Shown here: piece by piece, positions 15,590 through 23,378 of the stretch | Position numbering within the stretch: position 1 is the stretch's first letter | Layout: each line of letters starts with the position of its first letter | Assembly (NCBI GenBank): GCA_903789495.1 | Contig: CAIFEQ010000019.1 | Coordinates: forward strand, 1 to 39,947 | Length of the DNA: 39,947 nucleotides | Reading direction: 5' to 3' | Origin: an uncultured Erysipelotrichaceae bacterium | Lineage (GTDB): Bacteria; Bacillota_I; Bacilli_A; Erysipelotrichales; Erysipelotrichaceae | Program-made: the position numbers and the translations under genes | The notes under the pieces: generated by a model | What the model was told of the DNA's origin: nothing | Databases searched by the model: none | The model's input: only the letters and a program-made list of their open reading frames with translations

Positions 15590-17251
15590 TTAAAGGGAGG
15601 ACTTTCCCATGACAGCGATGTCACGGATTGCCTGGAGCGCCTGATCCAATTCAGCGTATGTGTTGTAAAAAGCAGGGCTGATGCGCACAGATGCACTTTG
15701 ATGGAAATGGCGATGCAGAGGAATAGCGCAGTGATGACCGGAGCGGACAGCAATTTTTTTCAGATTCAATACAGCAGAAATATCAGCAGCGGACATTCCT
15801 TCAATGGTAAAAGAGATGCATCCGGCATACTGCCGCGGCGATCCCAGGATTGCAGTGCCAGGTATTTCTGCCAATCCTCTGCGAAGATATGCAAGCATGG
15901 CATTTTCCCGTTTTTCTATCCATTCATGGCCGATCCGGCTGGAATAACGGAAAGCAGCCTCCAGGGCGATCGCACCGGCAAGATTCGGTGTTCCTGCTTC
16001 CCAGCCGGCAGGGGCAGCATAATAAAGCGGTTCATCAGCCTGAAATGCTTCGATTGTTCCGCCGCCTACAACCGGCGAAGATAATTCAGCAAGCACATCT
16101 TTGCGCATATAAAGAATTCCAATGCCGCTGCCGGACATGACTTTATGGCCTGAGAACGCATAACAGTCACAGCAAAGACTCTGCAGACTGCCGTGGGTAT
16201 GGCGGATGCCCTGGGCTCCATCAACCACAGTAAAAATTCCTGCCTCATGAGCTTTTCTGCAGATCGCTTCAACCGGTGTCAATGCTCCTGTTACGTTAGA
16301 ACATTGTGTAAAGGCAAGCAGAACCGTCGGCGGCCTCAGCAGGGCATCCAGAACATCCAGATCCAGATCTCCCTGTGCATTCACGGGTACCACTGCCAGG
16401 CTGGCGCCGGTTCTCTGGCAGAGTTCCAGCCATGGCAGATAATTGGAATGGTGCTCCATTTCCGTTGTGACAATTCGGTCGCCGCGATGAATTCTCGGCT
16501 GGAAGGCATAGGCGGCTGTATTAAGACCAGCAGTGGCACCGGCGGTAAAAATCAGCTCCTCTGGCGAAATGCCAAGCTGACCAGCCAGATACGTTCTGGC
16601 TGACTCATAGCCGCGGGTCGCTTTGTCCGCTCTTTGATAGATGCCGCGATGAACGTTGGCATAGCTGTCGGTATAGAATTGCGCTACAGCCTGCAGAACC
16701 TCAGCAGGAACCATCATGGTTGCCGCATTATCAAGATAAACAGGCATCTCCGGATCCCTGCTGAAACATGGAAAATCATTTCGGATCAATCGGACTTCAG
16801 CTTCATCCTGATCAGAGGGGGTCTGGGCCGGCAGAGCAGATGCCGGCAGCAGCCGCATCAGTTCTGCCGCCAGATCCGGCAGCGTACGCAGATAAGGAAT
16901 CCGTTCGGGGTCAAAGTGTACGTCAAAAGCCTTCTGCAGCGTAAAGAGCAGCTGCACCTTTTTATATAACGGCGTCGTTGAGGAACCGCAGCCGGTAATC
17001 ATTCCAGCCGCTTCCAGATCCCCGCCGCTGAGCTGATAGACGAACTGGATGCTGAGTTCTGCCAGCCGATCAATATCATTTTCGGCAGGGTCGGCCGTTT
17101 CAAAGATAGAGAATCGATGCAGAACATATGCACGCAGCGCTTTCTCCAGTTCCTGTGCGTTTTTCTCCTGCCAGGCAGTTTTAGCGATCTGCAGAGATCT
17201 CAGGGCAGCGGCAGTTTCCCTGCGTAAATATGCCTCTGCATCGGGACTCAT
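15590..17251 (-). CDS. Type II cysteine desulfurase (SufS/CsdA-like) with an N-terminal acyl-carrier-like domain
   Basis: 553 residues, about 140 longer than a normal SufS. From about residue 170 the class V PLP fold is complete: DNAATMMVP, EMEHHSN (His267/268), VVDGAQ (Asp344 and Gln for PLP), SGHK with the Schiff-base Lys370, and RSGHHCAIPL with catalytic Cys508, the group II form. The first 140 residues are helical; residues 95-135 (KKVQLLFTLQKAFDVHFDP...LRTLPDLAAEL) read like helices 2-4 of an acyl-carrier protein, but the DSL serine position is occupied by Leu. A GCGSS near residue 87-91 faintly recalls SufE's active site. ATG at 17251 has a perfect GGAGGTGAT site and overlaps the preceding gene by 4 bases (ATGA). 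It probably releases sulfur or selenium from Cys-like substrates; the partner is unknown. Confidence 0.8.
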   Translation of the reverse strand: MSPDAEAYLRRETAAALRSLQIAKTAWQEKNAQELEKALRAYVLHRFSIFETADPAENDIDRLAELSIQFVYQLSGGDLEAAGMITGCGSSTTPLYKKVQLLFTLQKAFDVHFDPERIPYLRTLPDLAAELMRLLPASALPAQTPSDQDEAEVRLIRNDFPCFSRDPEMPVYLDNAATMMVPAEVLQAVAQFYTDSYANVHRGIYQRADKATRGYESARTYLAGQLGISPEELIFTAGATAGLNTAAYAFQPRIHRGDRIVTTEMEHHSNYLPWLELCQRTGASLAVVPVNAQGDLDLDVLDALLRPPTVLLAFTQCSNVTGALTPVEAICRKAHEAGIFTVVDGAQGIRHTHGSLQSLCCDCYAFSGHKVMSGSGIGILYMRKDVLAELSSPVVGGGTIEAFQADEPLYYAAPAGWEAGTPNLAGAIALEAAFRYSSRIGHEWIEKRENAMLAYLRRGLAEIPGTAILGSPRQYAGCISFTIEGMSAADISAVLNLKKIAVRSGHHCAIPLHRHFHQSASVRISPAFYNTYAELDQALQAIRDIAVMGKSSL

Positions 17252-18798
17252 GCCGTAATCACCTCCAGGCCAATCATTCTGCCCAGCTGGACAATCTGTT
17301 CAAAACAGTCTCCATAAGCCAGGGGTATATGATTGCCGAACTGGATCTGCTTATCAAAGAAATCCTTGCCGTCCTTTACTTTGATGAAAACACCCAGTGT
17401 GCAGCTTGGCGCACCATAACCGCGGCCGCCGCAGATGGTCCCTTTTGCCACAAAGATCTTTCTGCAGGAAGGATCAATACGGCACAGCGTGACTGTCGTG
17501 CCGGCATCCTGGTTGAAATCATAGCGGAGCGTGGCACCAAAGCCGCTGCTTGTAAAGGGACGGATTGCATAATGCGCGAGCGGACTGTCAAAACCTCTGA
17601 AGTTGCGCTTGGGAACAGAGTGGTAACAGAAAATGGTGTTATCCGGATCATCGGCAAGAATTTTCCGTTTGCTTTCCATTTCCGTATCCAGCCCCAGCGG
17701 CCCGCTGGATTTCAGCTGCCCGGTAAGATGCCAGAGATGCGGATTCTGATTGGTATTGCCCATATAAGCAGGTGCCTGCAGAAAACCGGATAAGATCGCC
17801 ATGGCAACAACGGCAGACAGATCATATTCACAGGCAGAAGGAATGCCCATTTCACCCAGCAGGGAATGATTCAGGCAGAACGTAAAGCGCTCATTATTCA
17901 GCCGTCTGGTCGCACAGAGGTCAGGACAGGGGGCGGCAAACGCATTGCAGCCATAATAATCAAGAAGCCTGTAAATGGTTAAATGAGCACGAACTGACTG
18001 GAATACATCCTCGCGGGTCATATCGCATTCATCCGCACCGGCAATAAGTTCATCGGTCAGCCTGTTCATCGCTTCCACTTCCTCCGGGCCTGGATTAAGA
18101 CCGCGGCGGCCGGGAATGGTTGGATTTGTTTCCGTTTCGCCGATATGCGTCTGATCGATCAGTTCATGCGGATTGACAAAACGGAACTGAGTCCCCAGTA
18201 CACGGGTTACGGTTTCCAGGTCAATGAAATTATCCATGCAGCTGATGGTGCGGGCAGTGCCGTAACGAGGCGCGCAGAGGATTCTGAGTCTGCTCAGGAT
18301 TTTGCGCACACGCAGCACTTCCAGCATCTGCAGCGTATCATCCCAGTCCCGAAAAGCGTAGAACTCATAGCCTCTGGACAGCAGGGCTGCAGAAGTAATG
18401 GTGTGCGTAGCCCGTGTGGAAGGAAGAGACATCATGGGTTTGGTGGTCCTTTCAGCCAGCGCAAGCGCCAGATCGGACATGCGGGAAAGTTCGCCGAGCA
18501 GAAACAGATCCACATCTTCGCTGTCCTTCAGCATGGTCTCAATCATTTCCTCACTGACCAGGAACTCCTCGTTGCGGTCAATGCGGATCGGTTCCTTCAG
18601 CTGTACCTTATCGCCCAGGCGGCGGATGGTTTCTTCACTCTGCCGGATATATTTTTCGGCGTTGACCATATTGTCATATTCGCTTGTCAGCTGTTCCGGA
18701 GTACCGAAGCGGCAGGGTCCTTCGAAAACATAGTCATGATGCATGGTCATGTAAATCGGCTGAACAACAAGCTTCACGTCCCGGATGTTCTGAATCAT
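17248..18798 (-). CDS. L-fucose-isomerase-like protein (COG2407-like fold)
   Basis: 516 residues. The arrangement resembles the L-fucose/L-arabinose isomerase superfamily: two Rossmann-like N-terminal domains, then CEYDLSAVVAMAIL (Glu324 and Asp326), a region with a GN motif, and a C-terminal beta-rich part (SPLAHYAIRPF, then FGNHIPLAYGD near the end). The positions match metal-binding Glu/Asp/His of the family only approximately, so isomerase activity is uncertain. Cysteines are notable (CNAFAAPCPDLC, near 284-295). The start at 18798 is set by GGAGG 8 bases upstream; the 13-residue upstream extension is rejected. It is the first gene of a two-gene operon with the desulfurase and is divergent from a LysR gene. 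Confidence 0.55.
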   Translation of the reverse strand: MIQNIRDVKLVVQPIYMTMHHDYVFEGPCRFGTPEQLTSEYDNMVNAEKYIRQSEETIRRLGDKVQLKEPIRIDRNEEFLVSEEMIETMLKDSEDVDLFLLGELSRMSDLALALAERTTKPMMSLPSTRATHTITSAALLSRGYEFYAFRDWDDTLQMLEVLRVRKILSRLRILCAPRYGTARTISCMDNFIDLETVTRVLGTQFRFVNPHELIDQTHIGETETNPTIPGRRGLNPGPEEVEAMNRLTDELIAGADECDMTREDVFQSVRAHLTIYRLLDYYGCNAFAAPCPDLCATRRLNNERFTFCLNHSLLGEMGIPSACEYDLSAVVAMAILSGFLQAPAYMGNTNQNPHLWHLTGQLKSSGPLGLDTEMESKRKILADDPDNTIFCYHSVPKRNFRGFDSPLAHYAIRPFTSSGFGATLRYDFNQDAGTTVTLCRIDPSCRKIFVAKGTICGGRGYGAPSCTLGVFIKVKDGKDFFDKQIQFGNHIPLAYGDCFEQIVQLGRMIGLEVITA

Positions 18799-18963
18799 GA
18801 TTAATTCCTCCTTCTGAATGATCTGAAAATGAAGCATGGAACTCTGTTTTCAGTCTGCCATGCCGGAAAATAATTGAAAAACAGAAGTTTTGCGGTACTG
18901 CTACAGAATTTATGTTGGCGCGGAAGGCAAAGCAGACTATCTTGTTGATGAGAGGTTTTATCT

Positions 18964-19896
18964 ATGAATTTCAATAATCTGCAATATTTTCTTGTCACAG
19001 CGGAAGAGAAAAACATTACCAGGGCAGCCCGCCGGCTCCATGTTTCCCAGCAGTCGCTCAGCAGTCAGATCAGGCGCCTGGAAAAAGAGCTAGGCACAGC
19101 ATTGTTTGTCCGCGACAAGGAATTGATCCTGACGCCAGCCGGCGAATGCCTGCAGCAGGAAGCACGCATCATCCTTGCTGATTATCAGCGGCTGCTGAAG
19201 GAAATTGATGCCCTGAAGGGATACCGGCAGGAACAGCTGCGCATCGGGGTTTCTTATGCACATGCGTCAGCCATCATCAATCAGCTGCTGAAGAAGTTCC
19301 AGGCTGAACATCCGTTTGTTGAAATGAATGTGACAACAAGTTCCTCAAGTGCTCTGGAACAGGCTTTGGACAAAGATCAGCTGGATCTGATTTTTCTGCT
19401 GCTGCCGTCCTCCCTAAATGATGTAGAAATTACCGTTATCAGCAGAGAACCGATGTGGATTGCCGTACCGGAACCGATTCTGGCGAAACACTTCGGTTCA
19501 GCCTGGCAGAAGAAAAAAGAAGAGCTTTCAAAAGGCGTAAAGCTTGCTGTTTTCAAGGGCGAAGCCTTCATCCTGCATGGCCGGCAGGAACGTCAGAAAA
19601 TCGTCAGGGAATATCTGCTGCAGTGCTTTGAAAAAGCGCCTGACGTCATCCAGACCTATAATCGACAGACAGCGTTGCAGATCAGTGCCCAGGGAAAAGG
19701 AATTGCTTTTCTGCCCTTTGGCCAGGTTCCAGAGAGGGACAGCCAAAAGGGAAATCTTTCCTTTTTCCCATTAAAGGATGAAGCACTGCAGGATCGCTTT
19801 GCTTTGCTCTATAAGCGCGGAGCCGCTATGAGTCCAGCCGCACAGGCACTGGTTTCAGAAGTGCAGAAAACCGCTTTTCAGAATAATAAAAAATGA
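18964..19896 (+). CDS. LysR-family transcriptional regulator
   Basis: 310 residues. The N-terminal helix-turn-helix is canonical (MNFNNLQYFLVTAEEKNITRAARRL, VSQQSLSSQIRRLEKELGTALFVRD), followed by an effector-binding domain from about residue 88. GAGAGG lies 8 bases before ATG 18964. It is divergent from the isomerase-like/desulfurase operon with a 165-base intergenic region, so it probably controls that operon and itself. The effector is unknown; a sulfur-containing or sugar-linked metabolite would fit the neighbours. Confidence 0.9.
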   Translation: MNFNNLQYFLVTAEEKNITRAARRLHVSQQSLSSQIRRLEKELGTALFVRDKELILTPAGECLQQEARIILADYQRLLKEIDALKGYRQEQLRIGVSYAHASAIINQLLKKFQAEHPFVEMNVTTSSSSALEQALDKDQLDLIFLLLPSSLNDVEITVISREPMWIAVPEPILAKHFGSAWQKKKEELSKGVKLAVFKGEAFILHGRQERQKIVREYLLQCFEKAPDVIQTYNRQTALQISAQGKGIAFLPFGQVPERDSQKGNLSFFPLKDEALQDRFALLYKRGAAMSPAAQALVSEVQKTAFQNNKK

Positions 19897-20070
19897 TGGC
19901 CATCCAAACACTTTGGGGACAGGAAACTGATCCATGAAAATGGACGTTCTGCCGCTTTCCAGATTTCCCGCAGTTCTGGCCCCGGCCCCAGGATTGGTGT
20001 CTGGTTTCTCCCCCCCAAACTGTCTGGTTGCCCTTTTTCTTGTGCAGTCCTGGGCCGGCCGGGAATACAG

Positions 20071-20097
20071 AAAAAGCCGGATCGTCTGACCCGGCTT
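20071..20097 (-). terminator. Terminator of the amidohydrolase/DUF3100 operon
   Basis: AAGCCGG at 20074-20080 pairs with CCGGCTT at 20091-20097. On the minus strand the stem ends in five T, about 17 bases after the last stop codon. Confidence 0.8.
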
Positions 20098-20113
20098 GTC
20101 CAGCAGAATTGTT

Positions 20114-20599
20114 TCAGATCACGCCCATGATGGAGAGCACGATCTGGGCAATGATGGCGGAACCGATGTAGGTACCGACAAAGGCGAACAGAGAAACCAG
20201 CACAATGGCGACACCCTGCTGCTTGAAGGTATCCAGATCCTTGCCGACCGAGATGCCGGCATAAGCCAGGATCGGGGTGCACAGCGGCAGCAGACCGATC
20301 TTGTTGATGGATGCATAGGTGAACTCCGCACCCGGGAAGCCCGGGATGGTCATGACCATGGCCAGCAGGGAGATGTAGGCAATTGCCGGCATGTTGTGCT
20401 TGGCATGGTTCTTGTTGACGGCCGCCCAGATGGCCAGGCCGCCCAGCGAGATCAGCAGCAGCAGGAGCATGCCCGGAATGCCTTCGACGACAGAAACCGG
20501 ATCGCCTGCCTTGGCGGAATAGATGGCGTTGCCGATCGTGGCAATGATGCAGGAAACAACCAGAACCTTGATATTAACCAGCCAATCCTTCTTGCTCAT
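20114..20599 (-). CDS. Small membrane protein, partner of the DUF3100-type protein
   Basis: 161 residues with about five hydrophobic segments (near 9-28, 40-60, 72-90, 103-118 and 128-158) and very few charges outside the first 10 residues. It starts 2 bases after the DUF3100-type gene stops, so the two are almost certainly made together and may form one membrane complex. I do not recognise a family with confidence. It could be the second half of a split transporter. Confidence 0.75.
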   Translation of the reverse strand: MSKKDWLVNIKVLVVSCIIATIGNAIYSAKAGDPVSVVEGIPGMLLLLLISLGGLAIWAAVNKNHAKHNMPAIAYISLLAMVMTIPGFPGAEFTYASINKIGLLPLCTPILAYAGISVGKDLDTFKQQGVAIVLVSLFAFVGTYIGSAIIAQIVLSIMGVI

Positions 20600-20601
20600 G
20601 A

Positions 20602-21474
20602 TCAGGCAGCCTCCTCCGCTTTGTTCTTCTTATTCTTTCTGATGGGTACGCCATTGACGTAATGCTTGTTGTTCTTCGTAAAGGCCGTGTACATCTTCTC
20701 GCACATCGGAATGGCGATGAACAGGCTCATGTAGAGACCGTCCACCGAACTCAGCAGTTGCGAAGTGGCCGCATAGGCCTGCAGTTCTTCCGTCATCTCC
20801 GGATAGGCTTCCACCACGGCCGCCAGCGAAGCAGACATCATGGATGCTGAACCGGTGCCGCAGGCCATGGCCAGGGCATACGGATGGAACCAGCCTGTGT
20901 TGCACAGTACTGAGCAGAGAATGCCATAGAACAGTGTGCCCAGCACAGTCCCGGTGATATAGCCGCCCATGACGCCGACGCCTTCTTCAGAATCGAGGCC
21001 GTACTTGGAAGCGACAATGGCAATCGAACCTTCCCGGGAGATCGAGAACGAGCAGCCGATGCAGGCTCTGCCCATATGGAAGACATAGATGGCGATCGGC
21101 ATGGCCAGCACGGCCGTGCCCAGGTTGCCGAACTCCTGCAGCAGCAGGGCCGGCCCGGCCTTGACGATCTCACTCAGCTGCGGACCGATCGAAGAGCCGA
21201 CCTTGGCGCACAGCAGCATGACGCAGATGCCGATATAGCCGGAAGCGGTATCCATCATCTTGCGCGGCACCACCTTCATGATGCCCATGATGATGCCGAA
21301 GATCAGAACATACAGCATCGGGAACAGCGAGAAGGCCATGAATCCCAGATCGAATCGCTTGACCCCGATCAGCTCCGCGATGATCGACATCACGAAGCAC
21401 ATGACCTGGACCTTCCAGTCCGACCAGAATCCCTCCTCCTTCTGATCCTCCTGCTTGATTTCGTTTTCACTCAT
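20602..21474 (-). CDS. DUF3100-type membrane protein, putative transporter subunit
   Basis: 290 residues, about eight hydrophobic segments. The segment IAELIGVKRFDLGFMAFSLFPMLYVLIFGIIMG matches what I recall of the DUF3100 family. A conserved-looking IGCSFSISREGSIAIVASKYGLDSEEGVGVMGGYI loop and an ACGTGSASMMSASLAAV stretch could line a substrate path. Charged tails lie at both ends (Glu/Lys-rich N-terminus, Lys/Asn-rich C-terminus). No function is established. Placement between an amidohydrolase and a small membrane protein suggests import of the amidohydrolase substrate. Confidence 0.7.
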   Translation of the reverse strand: MSENEIKQEDQKEEGFWSDWKVQVMCFVMSIIAELIGVKRFDLGFMAFSLFPMLYVLIFGIIMGIMKVVPRKMMDTASGYIGICVMLLCAKVGSSIGPQLSEIVKAGPALLLQEFGNLGTAVLAMPIAIYVFHMGRACIGCSFSISREGSIAIVASKYGLDSEEGVGVMGGYITGTVLGTLFYGILCSVLCNTGWFHPYALAMACGTGSASMMSASLAAVVEAYPEMTEELQAYAATSQLLSSVDGLYMSLFIAIPMCEKMYTAFTKNNKHYVNGVPIRKNKKNKAEEAA

Positions 21475-21504
21475 TTGGAATCTTTCCCCTTTTCTTTCCT
21501 ATTG

Positions 21505-22821
21505 TTATTCGATATGACCCCAGTCGCGCAGATATTCTTCTTTCGTCATCTTCGGCTGGTAATCACCCTTGATCTGCAGGCCCTTGGCTGCTCCGTCTGC
21601 CAGCAGGTCGATGGCGGTGCAGATCAGTGCCTTGGCGGAGGTGACATAAGCCATCTCCTTGTCTTCAATCCGATAGTCCGGGCAGTGTGCCCCGCCGCTG
21701 GCCCCGCCGATATAGGCGTGTACCGTGGGCATCAGATGAGAGATATCGCCGGCATCCGTGGAACCGCCGCTGCCCTGGGCAATGCATTGACAGGCATCTT
21801 CGCCGAACAGCATGCACAGGTTGCGGTACATCACGTCCGCCAGTTCCGGATCCACGATCATCGGCAGATCGCCGGGCAGTTCCGTGATCTCACACTGGGC
21901 ACCGACTGCATAGGCACCTGCCTGCAGGGCCCGGTTGACCTTCGCGCTGGCATCCAGGATCGCCTGGACACTGGCGCCGCGGACATACGTCTCCAGCCGC
22001 ACATCGGCCGGCACGATATTCACCAGATCACCGCCCTTGGTGATGATCGGATGGACGCGGATATGATCTTCATCCCGGAAGGTCTCCCGCTGGGCATTGA
22101 TGGCCATCAGGCCGATGTTGGCCGCATTCAGGGCATTGATGCCGTTCCACGGTGCTCCGCCCGCATGGGCTTCCTTCCCGATATAGCGGATCAGCTTGCC
22201 GACAAAGCCGTTGGCGGATGAAGCCGCCGTGGCCTTGATCTTTTCGTCATGGGTAGAGGCCGTGTGCTGCATGACCATGATGTCCACATCATCCATGACG
22301 CCAAGCCGGATGAATTCCTGCTTGCCGCTCAGAAAGTGAATCTTTCCTTCCTTCCGCAGCTGATTGCGGTATTCCAGTTCCACATATTCTTCCGCCGGGA
22401 CCGCCATCAGTTCGATATCGCCATCCAGGTCATCCATCAGATGCGCTTCCTGAATGGCCCAGGCAACCCCGGTCAGGGCTGCCTGCATGCAGCAGTGTCC
22501 GCAGGCATGGGCTGCACTGGTCTTGGGATCCGCATCAGGATGTCCGGGTACCAGGACGGCATCCAGCTCGCCCATGATGGCCACCCGGAGCTTCGTAGTT
22601 CGACCCGGCAGGTTCGCTGTGACGCCGGTGATTGCGATGTTGTCCCTGTGTGCGATGTGCAGACTGTCGAGGAACGACTGGAACCTGGCGGCTGACCTGA
22701 ATTCCTTGTAGCCCAGTTCCGGTTCATGATAGACAGCTTCGCCATAGGCGATGATGTCTTCATGGTGCCTGTCGATTGCAGCGCAGGCATCCCTCTTCAG
22801 CTCTTCTTTTGATCTTGCCAT
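21505..22821 (-). CDS. M20 family amidohydrolase, AbgB-like
   Basis: 438 residues. The M20 peptidase fold is clear: GELDAV, then AHACGHCC (Cys and His metal ligands of the M20D type; the usual HACGHD is HACGHC here), PAEEYVE, the dimerisation domain with GKEAHAGGAPWNGINAL, and a final ASGGAHCPDYRI with the last metal-binding His. AbgB-like members cleave p-aminobenzoyl-glutamate and similar N-acyl amino acids in the cytoplasm. It is the first gene of a three-gene operon with two membrane proteins. A TATAAT (22877-22882) lies about 55 bases upstream. Confidence 0.85.
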   Translation of the reverse strand: MARSKEELKRDACAAIDRHHEDIIAYGEAVYHEPELGYKEFRSAARFQSFLDSLHIAHRDNIAITGVTANLPGRTTKLRVAIMGELDAVLVPGHPDADPKTSAAHACGHCCMQAALTGVAWAIQEAHLMDDLDGDIELMAVPAEEYVELEYRNQLRKEGKIHFLSGKQEFIRLGVMDDVDIMVMQHTASTHDEKIKATAASSANGFVGKLIRYIGKEAHAGGAPWNGINALNAANIGLMAINAQRETFRDEDHIRVHPIITKGGDLVNIVPADVRLETYVRGASVQAILDASAKVNRALQAGAYAVGAQCEITELPGDLPMIVDPELADVMYRNLCMLFGEDACQCIAQGSGGSTDAGDISHLMPTVHAYIGGASGGAHCPDYRIEDKEMAYVTSAKALICTAIDLLADGAAKGLQIKGDYQPKMTKEEYLRDWGHIE

Positions 22822-22876
22822 GTCTGTCCTCTTTCAGTTGATATTTCAATTGTTTCTGAAAATAATCAACGGGTTC

Positions 22877-22882
22877 ATTATA
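22877..22882 (-). promoter_or_regulatory. Candidate -10 box for the amidohydrolase operon
   Basis: A perfect TATAAT on the minus strand, 56 bases before the amidohydrolase start, in AT-rich DNA. No good -35 lies 16-18 bases upstream, so this is a tentative call. The remainder of 22822-23027 shows only homopolymeric A/T runs and no gene. Confidence 0.4.
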
Positions 22883-23027
22883 TCCAAAAAGACATCCGGA
22901 AAACCCACAAAAAAAACACGAATTCCGGCCCTTTTTGAAGTTTTTTCAAAAACTGCGTCTGCTTAGGGAACAAACCGGAATAAGTGTTTTCAGAAACGAT
23001 ACAGAATTTTTCTGTTTCTGTCTGAAG

Positions 23028-23363
23028 TCAGTGCTTCTTCATGGCCGACAGAATGATTCCGCCGAAAAAGGAGATGACCGAGCACAGAGCCAGGAAGACA
23101 ATGCCCCCGATGGTCTCGCCTTTCTGAAACAGCCGGATGGCCAGAAACAGGAAGACAAAGGCCATGACGCTGTAGAGGGTCTGATAGACCTGCAGACGCC
23201 GGCGCACTTCGGCCTGTACGGCCTTATCGGAAGCCCTTCTGCCGTCCAGCGGCACAGAATTGAAGGAGGCCGGTTTCTTCTTTTCGTCTGCTTCTTTTTC
23301 CTCCTCCTCATCGTCGCCCATGATGTCGCTGATGAGTTCTTTCAGTTCGCTGTCATATTTCAT
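23028..23363 (-). CDS. Small membrane protein with acidic N-terminal region
   Basis: 111 residues, not recognised. The first 35 residues are strongly charged (an EEEEKEADEKKK run), followed by an Arg-rich amphipathic stretch and two transmembrane helices (about 63-80 and 87-105). AGGAA precedes the ATG. It begins 15 bases after the pyrophosphatase-like gene stops and is probably the last gene of that operon. Two-helix hairpin proteins of this size are common and rarely characterised. Confidence 0.65.
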   Translation of the reverse strand: MKYDSELKELISDIMGDDEEEEKEADEKKKPASFNSVPLDGRRASDKAVQAEVRRRLQVYQTLYSVMAFVFLFLAIRLFQKGETIGGIVFLALCSVISFFGGIILSAMKKH

Positions 23364-23378
23364 GGCTGCATGTTTTCC

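Noticed and set aside
19897-20113. Possible insertion-sequence remnant after the second LysR gene (TTTGGGGACAGGAAACTGATCC-like text near 19911)
   Set aside because: No matching inverted end, target duplication or transposase fragment could be found, so it remains plain intergenic DNA.
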